Shown here: positions 8,247 through 16,690 of the stretch, in pieces | Numbering within the stretch: position 1 is the first letter of the stretch | How the letters are laid out: the number at the start of each line of letters is the position of its first letter | Source: UBA1479 sp040221095 | Lineage (GTDB): Bacteria > Pseudomonadota > Alphaproteobacteria > Rhodospirillales > Casp-alpha2 | NCBI GenBank assembly: GCA_040221095.1 | Contig: JAVJVP010000008.1 | Span: 248,001 to 312,000 of the forward strand | Direction of reading: 5' to 3' | Length of the DNA stretch: 64,000 nt | Notes under the pieces: model-generated | Databases searched by the model: none | What the model was told of the DNA's origin: nothing | What the model saw: the letters and a program-made list of their open reading frames with translations, nothing else | Position numbers and translations under genes: made by a program

Positions 8247-8822
8247 GTGATAAAGACTATCCATGCCATTGAAGAACTGAGCATCTGGATCGGACGCACC
8301 TTCGGTTGGTGCATTCTGATTCTGACCCTGTCCGTCGCCTATGAGGTTTTCGTCCGTTATGTCCTGAATGCCCCGACCGTTTGGGCCTTCGACATGATGG
8401 TGCAGATGTACGGCGCCCTGTTCCTGATGGCCGGGCCCTATGCTCTTGCCCAGGACAGCCATGTTCGCGCGGATGTCGTCTACCGGCTGCTGTCGGTCCG
8501 CTGGCAGGCTCGCCTGGACCTGATGCTGTACATTTGTTTCTTTTTCCCGGGCATGCTGGCCCTGGCCTGGTACGGCGCGGAAATCGCCGCCGACTCATGG
8601 CGCTACAAGGAAGTCAGTTGGAACAGCCCGGCCCGCATCCAGATTTATTTCTTCAAGACCCTGATTCCGCTGGCCGCCGGCCTGTTCATCGTTCAGGGCG
8701 TTGCCGAATGCATGCGCTGCTATCTTGCGATCAAATCGAACCGCTGGTTGCCGCGCCTGAAGGACGCCCAAGAAACCGAGGACATCCTGCAAGCGCAAGC
8801 CGCCGCCACCCATCAGGCCTGA
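8247..8822 (+). CDS. TRAP transporter small permease (DctQ family)
   Basis: A 191-aa inner-membrane protein with four hydrophobic segments, roughly residues 15-40, 45-70, 90-115 and 135-160, as expected for the small TRAP subunit. It begins at GTG 8247; no ATG in frame gives a complete first helix. It sits between the receptor and the large permease and forms the membrane complex with the latter. The C-terminus (after 165) is hydrophilic and probably cytoplasmic. Confidence 0.9.
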   Translation: MIKTIHAIEELSIWIGRTFGWCILILTLSVAYEVFVRYVLNAPTVWAFDMMVQMYGALFLMAGPYALAQDSHVRADVVYRLLSVRWQARLDLMLYICFFFPGMLALAWYGAEIAADSWRYKEVSWNSPARIQIYFFKTLIPLAAGLFIVQGVAECMRCYLAIKSNRWLPRLKDAQETEDILQAQAAATHQA

Positions 8823-8871
8823 TCTTCAAAAATCAACACCACGTTATTGGTGAGACGGAGCACGTTCTAGG

Positions 8872-10239
8872 ATGACGAACCCCGAAGTAGCGATTTTGAT
8901 GTTGTCGCTGTTCATTGTGATGGTCCTGCTTGGATTTCCGGTGGCCTTCACATTGCTCGCCATGGGCGTCGGCTTTGGCTATTACGCCTATTACGAGGCC
9001 GGCAGCATCACGACCTTCGCCGACATTCTCAACAACAAGATCTTCTACCTGCTGAACCAGAACACCTATTCGGTGATGGAGAACGACACCCTGGTCGCCG
9101 TCCCGCTGTTCCTGTTCATGGGCTACGTGGTCGAACGCGCCAATATCGTCAACAAGCTGTTCTACGCGCTGCAGATGGCGGCGCGGAACCTGCCGGGCTC
9201 CATGGCCATCGCCGCCCTGATCACCTGCGCCGTGTTTTCCACGGCCAGCGGGATCGTCGGCGCGGTCGTGACCCTGATGGGGCTGCTGGCGTTTCCGGCC
9301 ATGGCCAAGGCGAATTACGACAAGAGCTTCGCATCCGGCGTGATCTGCGCCGGCGGCACGCTGGGCATCTTGATCCCGCCCTCGATCATGCTGATCGTCT
9401 ATGCGGCGATCGCGGAACTGTCGCCGCTGCGTCTTTACGCGGCCGCCATTCTGCCCGGGTTCATGCTCGCGGGCTGCTACATTCTCTATGTCATCTTCCG
9501 CGTCATGATCAATCCGTCGATCGCGCCGAAGCCGCGGGAAGAAGACATCCCGCCCCGGCGCGTCGTCTATTGGCAGCTGTTGACCTCATTCGTGCCTCTG
9601 ACGGCGCTGATCCTGCTGGTTCTCGGCTCGATCCTGGGCGGCCTGGCGACGCCGGCCGAAGCCGCCGCCATGGGGGCCTTCGGCGGCATTGTCCTGGCGG
9701 GAATGTACCGTTCCCTGACGTGGCAGATGCTCAAGGAATCCGTCTACCTAACCGCCAAGGCGACGGCCATGGTCTGCTGGCTGTTTGTCGGCTCCTGGAC
9801 CTTCGCCTCGGTGTTCTCCTATCTGGGCGGGCACGAGATCATCGAGCACTTCATTCTCGGGTTTAACCTGGAGCCCTGGCAGTTCCTGATTCTGGTCCAG
9901 GTCATCATCTTCCTGCTGGGCTGGCCCCTGGAGTGGTCGGAAATCCTGATCATCTTCGTGCCGATCTTCCTGCCCATGCTGAAGGCCTTCGACATCAACC
10001 CCTATTTCTTCGCCATGCTGGTTGCCCTCAATCTGCAGACCTCGTTCCTAACGCCACCTATGGCCATGTCCGCCTATTACCTAAAAGGGGTCATGGGCAA
10101 GGCCGTGGAGTTGATGGAAATCTTCAGGGGCATCATGCCGTACCTGGCCATCGTCCTTTTCGTCATGGTCATGATGTACCAGTTCCCGGGGATCGCGCTG
10201 TACCTGCCCGATTACTTCTTCGGCAAGTACATCCCGTAA
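8872..10239 (+). CDS. TRAP transporter large permease (DctM family)
   Basis: A 455-aa polytopic membrane protein with about 12 hydrophobic segments, matching the usual 425-460 aa. Typical family blocks are seen: FLFMGYVVERA, CAVFSTASGIVGAVVTLMG, CAGGTLGILIPPSIMLIVYA and LQTSFLTPPMAMSAYYLKG. It catalyses sodium-coupled substrate uptake delivered by the receptor at 7035. It follows the small subunit by 49 bases in the same operon. Confidence 0.95.
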   Translation: MTNPEVAILMLSLFIVMVLLGFPVAFTLLAMGVGFGYYAYYEAGSITTFADILNNKIFYLLNQNTYSVMENDTLVAVPLFLFMGYVVERANIVNKLFYALQMAARNLPGSMAIAALITCAVFSTASGIVGAVVTLMGLLAFPAMAKANYDKSFASGVICAGGTLGILIPPSIMLIVYAAIAELSPLRLYAAAILPGFMLAGCYILYVIFRVMINPSIAPKPREEDIPPRRVVYWQLLTSFVPLTALILLVLGSILGGLATPAEAAAMGAFGGIVLAGMYRSLTWQMLKESVYLTAKATAMVCWLFVGSWTFASVFSYLGGHEIIEHFILGFNLEPWQFLILVQVIIFLLGWPLEWSEILIIFVPIFLPMLKAFDINPYFFAMLVALNLQTSFLTPPMAMSAYYLKGVMGKAVELMEIFRGIMPYLAIVLFVMVMMYQFPGIALYLPDYFFGKYIP

Positions 10240-10303
10240 GACCGCACATGAGCGAAACCACGACAAAGGCGACCCACGCCAGGGTTTCAGGAGTAAGCAG
10301 AAC

Positions 10304-10510
10304 ATGAGATCAAGGGTTTTCGAACAGATTTGCGGCCTCATCGGGACGGGCCTCGTCGCGGCCTTCGTCCTCGGGCTGGCCTGGGGCATCTCCCACGGCT
10401 TTGCCGGTTTCTGGGGCGGGCTGCCGTTCTGGGTCATCAGCCTGGGCGTCCTGGCCCTGGTCCTGTATGACCTTTGGGACTCGACCATCAAAAAAAGCAC
10501 ATCAGACTGA
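10304..10510 (+). CDS. Small membrane protein of the TRAP operon
   Basis: A 68-aa protein with two strongly hydrophobic segments (about 8-30 and 35-57), a Gly/Trp-rich turn and a short charged tail. AGGAG lies about 11 bases before ATG 10304. It follows the TRAP large permease by 64 bases and precedes the amidase, so it belongs to the operon. Comparable two-helix proteins are often found next to transporters, but I do not recognise this one; it may be an accessory subunit. Confidence 0.7.
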   Translation: MRSRVFEQICGLIGTGLVAAFVLGLAWGISHGFAGFWGGLPFWVISLGVLALVLYDLWDSTIKKSTSD

Positions 10511-10547
10511 ACCGTCGCAGGTTCGCAAGCATCTAGGGGCCGGCACG

Positions 10548-11879
10548 ATGGATTTGGCGGATTTGAGCGCATCCCAGTTGGCTGGGATGATCGAACGAGG
10601 CGAAATCACCTCATCGGAACTGGTCGAGGCCTGCATCGCGCGCATCGACGCGACAGAGGAGGCCGTCGGCGCCTGGGCTCATCTCGACCTGGACTTCGCC
10701 CGCCGCCAGGCCGCGCATTGCGACGACATGCATGCCAGTGGTGCGCCGACCGGGCCCCTGCACGGCATCCCCGTCGGCATCAAGGACATCTTCGACACGG
10801 CGGACCTGCCCACGGAAAACGGCACCGTGCTGTCCAAGGGCCGGACGCCGGATACGGACAGCGCCGCCGTCCGCCTGTTGCGGGCCGCCGGCGCCGTGAT
10901 CATGGGCAAGACCGTGACCACGGAACTGGCCGTCTATTCCCCCGGCAAGACCCGCAATCCGCACGATCCGGAACGCACGCCCGGCGGTTCGTCCAGCGGT
11001 TCCGCCGCCGCCGTCGCGGCCGGCATGGTGCCCTTGGCGATCGGCTCGCAAACCAACGGGTCGGTCGTTCGCCCGGCGTCGTTCTGCGGCGTCGTCGGCT
11101 TCAAGCCGACGCATGGGCGGATTTCCCGCGCCGGTGCCTTGGCCCTGTCCCGGACCCTCGACCATGTCGGCGTGTTCGCCCGCACCGTCGAAGACGCCGC
11201 CCTGATCAGCGACTGTCTGATCGCCCACGACCCGGCCGACCCGGACACCAAGCCGGCCGCCGCCGCCCGCCTGTCGGAAATCGCCGGCCAGACGCCACCC
11301 ATGGAACCTCGGTTCGCCTTCGTCAAATCCCCCCATTGGGACCGGGCGGAACCGGATGCGCAGGAGGCGTTCCAGGAACTGCACGAGTTCCTCGGCGATC
11401 AGTCAGAAGACGTCACCCTGCCCGAACCCTTCAATGGAGCGGTCGACAATCTGCGCAAGATCATGTGCGCTGACCTGGTGCGCTACCTGTCCGGATACGT
11501 CGCCCGCGGCGAGGACAAGTTGAGCGACGTCCTGCGCGGGATGATCGATGAAGGCAAGACGGTCACGGCGGTGGATTTCAACGAATGCGTCGACATGCGG
11601 GTCCACCTGGCCGGCTGGGTCAAAAGCCTGGGCGAGGACTTCGACGCGATCCTGACCCCGGCGACCTGCGGCGAGGCGCCCAAGGGCCTGGACGCCACGG
11701 GCGACCCGGTGTTCTGTTCGACCTGGACCTACCTGGGCGTGCCCGCGGTCACCCTTCCCCTGATGCAGGGTGCCAACGGCATGCCCATCGGGGTTCAACT
11801 GATCGGCCCCAGAAACGACGACGCACGCCTGCTGCGCACGGCGCGCTGGCTGGTCGATAAGGTGGCGGCGGAAGGCTGA
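10548..11879 (+). CDS. Amidase signature family hydrolase (GatA-like)
   Basis: A 443-aa member of the amidase signature family. The Ser-cisSer-Lys triad is visible: Lys79 in GIKDIFDT, the cis-Ser in TPGGSSSGSAAAVAAG (about 148-150) and the nucleophile in GSQTNGSVVRPA (S172), followed by GFKPTHGRISR. It hydrolyses an amide bond. It is unlikely to be genuine GatA because no gatC/gatB neighbours exist and it sits in the TRAP operon. The ATG at 10548 has AGGGG nine bases upstream. A role in releasing ammonia from the imported compound, or from a related amide, is inference. Confidence 0.9.
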   Translation: MDLADLSASQLAGMIERGEITSSELVEACIARIDATEEAVGAWAHLDLDFARRQAAHCDDMHASGAPTGPLHGIPVGIKDIFDTADLPTENGTVLSKGRTPDTDSAAVRLLRAAGAVIMGKTVTTELAVYSPGKTRNPHDPERTPGGSSSGSAAAVAAGMVPLAIGSQTNGSVVRPASFCGVVGFKPTHGRISRAGALALSRTLDHVGVFARTVEDAALISDCLIAHDPADPDTKPAAAARLSEIAGQTPPMEPRFAFVKSPHWDRAEPDAQEAFQELHEFLGDQSEDVTLPEPFNGAVDNLRKIMCADLVRYLSGYVARGEDKLSDVLRGMIDEGKTVTAVDFNECVDMRVHLAGWVKSLGEDFDAILTPATCGEAPKGLDATGDPVFCSTWTYLGVPAVTLPLMQGANGMPIGVQLIGPRNDDARLLRTARWLVDKVAAEG

Positions 11880-12042
11880 CTCCGGACCGCCGCCCTTCAT
11901 TACGCCACCCCAAATCCGACATCCCCCGTACCGCGCGTTTCGCGGTGCCAAGCGCCCTCCACCCCATACTTACGAGTGCGTTTCAGGCATACATCTGCAT
12001 ATATATACCTTCCTTATGCCGACTCGCGCTTGCGCCGCGCCT

Positions 12043-12058
12043 ATGCAAAAAATTGCAT
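12043..12058. promoter_or_regulatory. Inverted repeat upstream of hypothetical gene
   Basis: ATGCAA-AAAA-TTGCAT is a perfect 6+6 palindrome 58 bases before the start at 12116, in an otherwise A/T-richer leader. It could be an operator; nothing links it to a named regulator. Confidence 0.35.
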
Positions 12059-12115
12059 GTTACGAATTCATGGGGGCCGGGTGCCTTTTCCAACCGGCGC
12101 CAAGAGCGCAAAAAA

Positions 12116-12898
12116 ATGACCCATTTCGACCATACCGCATTGATGAACGCCTCGGCATTTCTTCGCCGCAGTGCCATCGTTCGCCGCTTTGCCGACCGGA
12201 TGGCTTGCCACAAGACCCCCTATGCCGCGACCATCGCGTGCAGCTACGTCTACGAGAATGCCGCGACGGGCCGCCGCATGAACCGAACCTCCATCATGCG
12301 CGCGGTGGATCATCTGGTGTCGCGGTCAACGGGATACCGGATCACCGCCCGCCTGCTGGAGGCCGGGTGGCTGACCGAAACCAACGGCATGCTGATCACC
12401 ACGCCTCGGTTCCTGGAAGAATTCGAATGCTTCATCGGCAACCTCGCGGTGCTCGGCCAGAAGACGCTGGCCTTCGAATCCGCCAGTGAATTGTTCGAAT
12501 GCACCCTGTGGTACGATGCGGAAACGTTCGAATATCTGTTCGCGGAAAATACGAAACAACACATCGGCTGGGAAACCCGCGACCTGATCGGTTGCCAGAT
12601 CGGCATTCTTGGGCATCCTGATTACGTCACGGAAAAGGACTACGGCTTCGAGACCTGCGTGCGCGCGGTGCCGTCCCTTCCCGTGGGCTCTGTCGTGATG
12701 AGCACCTGCGTCGCCCGGCACAGGCTATCGGGGGCCCCCGTGTTCTTCGCCGCCCGCCTGACCGCCGGAACGATGGGCGCCAAACGGGCCGTCGTCGCGC
12801 AGATTAAATTGATCGACCATGCAGACTGGGTCGCGGCCAACAGCGGCAATCAATCCGCCATATCTCAATTTGAGACTCAGAGTCTCCAAAGCGACTGA
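12116..12898 (+). CDS. Hypothetical protein, possible winged-helix N-terminal half
   Basis: A 260-aa protein I do not recognise. Residues about 10-110 are rich in short helices with paired Arg (NRTSIMRAVDHLVSRSTGY, RITARLLEAGWLTETNGML) that look like a MarR- or winged-helix-type DNA-binding fold; the rest is mixed alpha/beta. No signal peptide or membrane segment is seen. The ATG at 12116 is chosen because the upstream extension is unlike coding sequence and Cys/Pro-rich; the Shine-Dalgarno is weak (AAGAG). It stands alone between the amidase gene and an RHH gene. It may be a regulator, but this is only a structural impression. Confidence 0.6.
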   Translation: MTHFDHTALMNASAFLRRSAIVRRFADRMACHKTPYAATIACSYVYENAATGRRMNRTSIMRAVDHLVSRSTGYRITARLLEAGWLTETNGMLITTPRFLEEFECFIGNLAVLGQKTLAFESASELFECTLWYDAETFEYLFAENTKQHIGWETRDLIGCQIGILGHPDYVTEKDYGFETCVRAVPSLPVGSVVMSTCVARHRLSGAPVFFAARLTAGTMGAKRAVVAQIKLIDHADWVAANSGNQSAISQFETQSLQSD

Positions 12899-13030
12899 TT
12901 GCCCTTCATCCTGAGAACCTGTGGCCTTGCCTGACCGGTGGCGCCCGCTAGCCTTGCAGAAACGGCTTTCCCTACCCGCGACACGGTTTCTCCGTAACAC
13001 GTTCCACGATCGGCAACCCAGCGCCCCGCG

Positions 13031-13321
13031 ATGACAATCAGCAACCCCATCCGCAACATCAGGGTCGGCAACCGCCGCACGAGCATCCGGCTGGAGCCTG
13101 CCCTGTGGTCGGCCCTGGAGAAAATCGCCCGGGCCGAGGGAACGGATGTCGACACGATCTGCACACAGCTTGAACCCTATCGCCGCAATCGGGGACGGAC
13201 CTCGTTTCTGCGCGCCTTCATCGTCAGCTACCTTCTGCAACGGGCATTCGCCGACGGCGCCGAACAGGCGATCCCCCCTTACGATCAGGCGGTCACGGCA
13301 TTGATCCAGCCGATGCCATAG
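13031..13321 (+). CDS. Ribbon-helix-helix (RHH_4) domain protein
   Basis: A 96-aa protein with the RHH_4 pattern: basic beta strand RRTSIRLEPALW, helix ALEKIARAEGTDVDTICTQLE, then RTSFLRAFIVSYLL. This family is common in alphaproteobacteria as aryl-sulfate-sulfotransferase-like-annotated or plain RHH DNA-binding proteins. It likely binds DNA as a dimer. A clear paralogue lies at 21104-21382 on the other strand, sharing RRTS-RLE, W-AL, and RTS--RAFIV-Y. Its target is unknown. Confidence 0.82.
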   Translation: MTISNPIRNIRVGNRRTSIRLEPALWSALEKIARAEGTDVDTICTQLEPYRRNRGRTSFLRAFIVSYLLQRAFADGAEQAIPPYDQAVTALIQPMP

Positions 13322-13339
13322 GTTCATTCGCGGCGAGGT

Positions 13340-14254
13340 TCAGTCCAGGGGGGCCCTGGCCAGCGGATGGGCCTGATCGACCAGCGCCTTCAGGCGCTCT
13401 TCCAGAACATGGGTATAGATCTGAGTCGTCGAAATGTCGGCATGGCCCAGCATCTGCTGCAGGGACCGCAAATCCGCGCCATGGGCCAACAGATGGCTGG
13501 CGAAGGAATGGCGCAGGACATGCGGCGACACCCGTTTCGGCGGAATGCCGGCGGCGGTCGCCAGTTCCTTGAGAATTTGCCCGAAGCGGGCGCGCGTCAA
13601 ATGCCCCTGCCGCGCGCGGGACGGAAACAGGAAGGCCGTCCGTGCGTCCCTGTCCTTGCCCAGGAAACCGTCGCGCACGGCCAGATAATCGCCGAGCGCG
13701 TCGCGCGCCAGACCGCCGATGGGCACCATGCGCTCCTTGCCTCCCTTGCCACGCACGATCAGCACCCGTCCGTCACGGGCAACCGCCGCCATGGGCAGAC
13801 CGACCAGTTCCGACACGCGGAGCCCCGTGGCGTACAAAACCTCGAGCAGGGCCGCCGTGCGCAGGCCGTCGGCGCCCGGCCGCGCGCGGGCCGCGGCCAG
13901 CAGGCGTTCGACTTCTTCCTCGCTCAGGTATTTGGGCAGGGCGCGGGCCTGACGTGGCGCATCGACGGCCTGGGTCGGGTCGTCGTCGCGGATGCGTTCG
14001 GCCTGCAGAAAACGAAAGAACTGACGCAGCGCCGACAACCGCCGGGCCTGGGTGCTGGCCGCCATGCCGGCACCGGACAGGCGCTTCATATAGGCCGTGA
14101 CGTCGTCCGGACCCGCCGCGTCGGCGGCCGTCTTGCGCCGGGCGCAGAACGACGCGAAATCATCCAGATCCCGGCCGTAGGATTCGATCGTGTTGCGGGC
14201 CGCCCCCCTTTCGGCGGCCAGCATGTCGAGGAATAGGCTGACGTAACGGGACAG
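13340..14254 (-). CDS. xerD: Site-specific tyrosine recombinase XerD
   Basis: A tyrosine recombinase with N-terminal SAM-like core-binding domain and C-terminal catalytic domain. The catalytic set is complete: Arg in YATGLRVSELVGL, Lys in VRGKGGKERMVPI, His/Arg in SPHVLRHSFASHLL, His in LGHADISTTQ and Tyr in QIYTH. It resolves chromosome dimers at dif with XerC. The first in-frame ATG (14224) leaves the first helix short and has no Shine-Dalgarno. A CTG at 14254 has AAGGGGAGG six bases upstream, gives 304 aa and adds SRYVSLFLD, as expected for the family, so I set the start there. It follows the 694-aa protein gene by 30 bases. Confidence 0.92.
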   Translation of the reverse strand: MSRYVSLFLDMLAAERGAARNTIESYGRDLDDFASFCARRKTAADAAGPDDVTAYMKRLSGAGMAASTQARRLSALRQFFRFLQAERIRDDDPTQAVDAPRQARALPKYLSEEEVERLLAAARARPGADGLRTAALLEVLYATGLRVSELVGLPMAAVARDGRVLIVRGKGGKERMVPIGGLARDALGDYLAVRDGFLGKDRDARTAFLFPSRARQGHLTRARFGQILKELATAAGIPPKRVSPHVLRHSFASHLLAHGADLRSLQQMLGHADISTTQIYTHVLEERLKALVDQAHPLARAPLD

Positions 14255-14284
14255 GAGTTGCCTCCCCTTCGCGAGTTCCGGGGG

Positions 14285-16369
14285 TTACAAGCCCGCCGCG
14301 AGCGCCGCCTCCAGCGCCAGATCGTGGGCTTCCTGGTCAAGGCCGATGGCGCGTAGGCTGATCACCGCCTGACGCAGGACCGGGGCCTCGGCCCGCGCCG
14401 TGCCGCCGTCGCCGAGGGCGGCCAGCACCATGAGAATGACCTCGCCGCGATGGGGCGGCAGGACCGTTTCTTCGGACACGGCCGTGGTCGGCAGGGCGTC
14501 GGAGGCGCCCAGTTGGGCCTCGCGCTGGGGTTCGCCCGCCGGCGCGGCCGGCGGCGCATCAAGCAATGCCTGGGGGGCCGCCGCCGTTTCACGGGCTTCG
14601 CGCGCCGCCGTCCATGCGGCCACCTTGTCGGTCACCGACTGGAGACGGAACCACAGCGCCGGATGAACCATATCCGCCGTGCTGCGGCCGGTCACCGGCC
14701 CCATCGCCCGCCAGGCGTCGAGCGGCACGTCCTCGCCCAGACCGTCCAGCAGCGCATAAAGCAGCGCCGCCCGGCGGGCCGCGTCCTTCTCACCCGCCAT
14801 CGAACGCCACCAGACGCTCAGGTCGCGGGGTTCGTTCTCCAGCCCCATGGTGCCGACCAGACGGACCAGCGGCGTCATGCGGATCAAAAGGTCGCGGCTG
14901 TCGTCCTGGAACAGGGCGCTTGCCTGCAACAGCTTGAACCAGGCTTCCGCGCCGATGGGATCGTCCGTCGACAGCATCAGACGCACCGCGTCGGGGGCGA
15001 ACCACAACAGGTCCGCCGACGGCGGGATCTTGGACACCAGCGGCTGAAACACCCGCGCGGCGGCGCCATAGCGGCCTTCGCCGACAGCGATCTTCAGGGC
15101 CTTGCCGATGATTTCCGCCTGGGCCGTCGGCACCGTCTGCGACAGAGCCGAATGGTAAAGCAGCGCACGGGCCACAGGACCGCCGATTTCGTCGGCCCGG
15201 GACAGGGACCGTTTCAGGTCGCCCGGCTCGAAGCTGACGCTGGAATAAAGCTGACGCAGGGCTTCCGTATCGAGGGCGCCGGCGGCCTCCGCGCGCTCGG
15301 CCGCTTCCAGGCGGATATCCGGCCCGACATTGGGATTGACGGCGATGGCGCGCAGCACCCCGGGGCGGTTCGACTTGGTGGCGTCGGCGGGCAACGGCGT
15401 CTTGGCCGCCCGCGCCATGGCCAGCAGCAGACCATCGGCCTCGGTCACCGTGGTCAGAGTTCCGGTCGTGCCGCCCAGCATGCGGTCGCTCAGGGCATAG
15501 AACGCCGGGTCCTTGGCCCCCAGTTCGTTCAGCATGGAAATGCCGATTTCCGCCTTTCCCGGCTCGCCGGCCAGAATCTGGCAGAAAATCATGGCCTTCT
15601 GCCAATAGGCACCACCGCCGGCCTGAATTTGATGGGCCGTGAGGCCGCAGGCGCGGGCATTATCGTTGGCCAGGAAGCGGGCATTGGCTTCGACCTGCAG
15701 CAGCGCCGGGTCGGTGATGCTGCCGGGGATCGCCGCCAGAAGGTCGCCCACTCCGCCGACATCGCCCATGGCCGCAAGTTGCTGCACGCGGAGGGTGATC
15801 AGGCTGACCGGTTTCTTCTTGGCCGCATCCCCATCGTCGGCGTCAGCCTGCTTGGTCGACACGGGGGGCTGGGCCGCGGTCAGCAGCAGCCGGCGCATCA
15901 GGGCGCGCATCACCGGCGACGGGGCCCGCACGGGCAGTTCCGCCATCAGGGCGGTGACGTAGGCGCGGTCCGCCCCCTGCCAAAGATTGAAGCCCAGGCC
16001 GCCTTCGTCGGGGCCGATCACGCCCGCGGTTTCCGGATTGATCTTTTCCAAGGTATCGACCTGAACCCCCGGTTCGCTGCCCGAGGCCGTCCCCGCCGCG
16101 GGCCGGGCCGGATCCTGGCCCGCCTGGGGCTGGGTGGTGCCCGCCGGAGCATGGGGTTTCAGGGCCCGCGGCGGCGCCAGCGCGGCCGGCGGCTGCAGGG
16201 CCACGGGCTGGACGGGGGATTGGATGGCCGGCAGCAGGGCGGCCGGCGCATCGGCCGAGGGCGTCTGGGCCTGGAGGCTGCCAAGCGGCGCGGTCAGCAG
16301 CAGCGGCGCCACCGCAAAGGCGGCCAGCCGCGATGCCGAAACCGGACGCTTAGCGCGGGAACCGGTCAT
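14285..16369 (-). CDS. Large exported conserved hypothetical protein
   Basis: A 694-aa protein with an N-terminal hydrophobic segment and AXA-like site (TAPLGSLQAQ, about residues 27-36), so probably periplasmic. Residues 37-110 are Pro/Ala-rich and disordered; 120-620 are largely alpha-helical repeats resembling TPR/SEL1-type solenoids. A second Ala/Pro linker precedes the C-terminal helix. Homologues in Rhodospirillales are, from memory, often misnamed antifreeze glycopeptide polyprotein because of the Ala-rich part. Gene order with xerD and the divergent aroK is characteristic. Its start overlaps the 46-aa membrane peptide gene by 20 bases, so they are probably translationally coupled. Function is unknown. 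Confidence 0.72.
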   Translation of the reverse strand: MTGSRAKRPVSASRLAAFAVAPLLLTAPLGSLQAQTPSADAPAALLPAIQSPVQPVALQPPAALAPPRALKPHAPAGTTQPQAGQDPARPAAGTASGSEPGVQVDTLEKINPETAGVIGPDEGGLGFNLWQGADRAYVTALMAELPVRAPSPVMRALMRRLLLTAAQPPVSTKQADADDGDAAKKKPVSLITLRVQQLAAMGDVGGVGDLLAAIPGSITDPALLQVEANARFLANDNARACGLTAHQIQAGGGAYWQKAMIFCQILAGEPGKAEIGISMLNELGAKDPAFYALSDRMLGGTTGTLTTVTEADGLLLAMARAAKTPLPADATKSNRPGVLRAIAVNPNVGPDIRLEAAERAEAAGALDTEALRQLYSSVSFEPGDLKRSLSRADEIGGPVARALLYHSALSQTVPTAQAEIIGKALKIAVGEGRYGAAARVFQPLVSKIPPSADLLWFAPDAVRLMLSTDDPIGAEAWFKLLQASALFQDDSRDLLIRMTPLVRLVGTMGLENEPRDLSVWWRSMAGEKDAARRAALLYALLDGLGEDVPLDAWRAMGPVTGRSTADMVHPALWFRLQSVTDKVAAWTAAREARETAAAPQALLDAPPAAPAGEPQREAQLGASDALPTTAVSEETVLPPHRGEVILMVLAALGDGGTARAEAPVLRQAVISLRAIGLDQEAHDLALEAALAAGL

Positions 16370-16490
16370 CGGGCAGAACTTTCGTCACGTCCTTGGACGG
16401 CGCGGGGAAATCCCAGGTAACCAGGAACGTCCCGCCGCCCAGCACCAAAGCCAGGGCGAGGATGAAGATGATCTTGGAAATGCTTTTCAT
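16350..16490 (-). CDS. Small single-pass membrane protein, 46 aa
   Basis: Too short for ordinary ORF listing, but convincing. It begins MKSISKIIFILALALVLGGG, a hydrophobic helix of about residues 5-25, followed by a short periplasmic tail with WDFPAP and ending DDRFPR. I recall similar 45-50 aa peptides with a WD-PAP core and RFPR ending before this gene cluster in other alphaproteobacteria. Start ATG 16490, stop TAA at 16350-16352, overlapping the start of the 694-aa gene by 20 bases in another frame. The Shine-Dalgarno is poor. It may anchor or assist the neighbouring exported protein, which is inference. Confidence 0.72.
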   Translation of the reverse strand: MKSISKIIFILALALVLGGGTFLVTWDFPAPSKDVTKVLPDDRFPR

Positions 16491-16690
16491 CAGGAGAGCG
16501 GGCCTATTCGTCTTCGCGGGTGGTCTCGGTAGCCGGTGGATCGGTGTCTGTCACAGTCTTCAGGCTTTCTGCTAGACTGCGACTATGGCATTTTTCCGGC
16601 GGCGGCGGGCAGGCCGGAGTTTATCGGCTCGCCCCCCCGCTTTCAACGCCGCCCGCCCGGCGCCCTCCGCAGCCCGCAAGTTACAGGTCC

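Noticed and set aside
14450..16420. 656-codon open frame on plus opposite the 694-aa gene
   Set aside because: No domain, low-complexity Arg/Gly/Gln content, and the opposite strand has a signal peptide and helical repeat logic.
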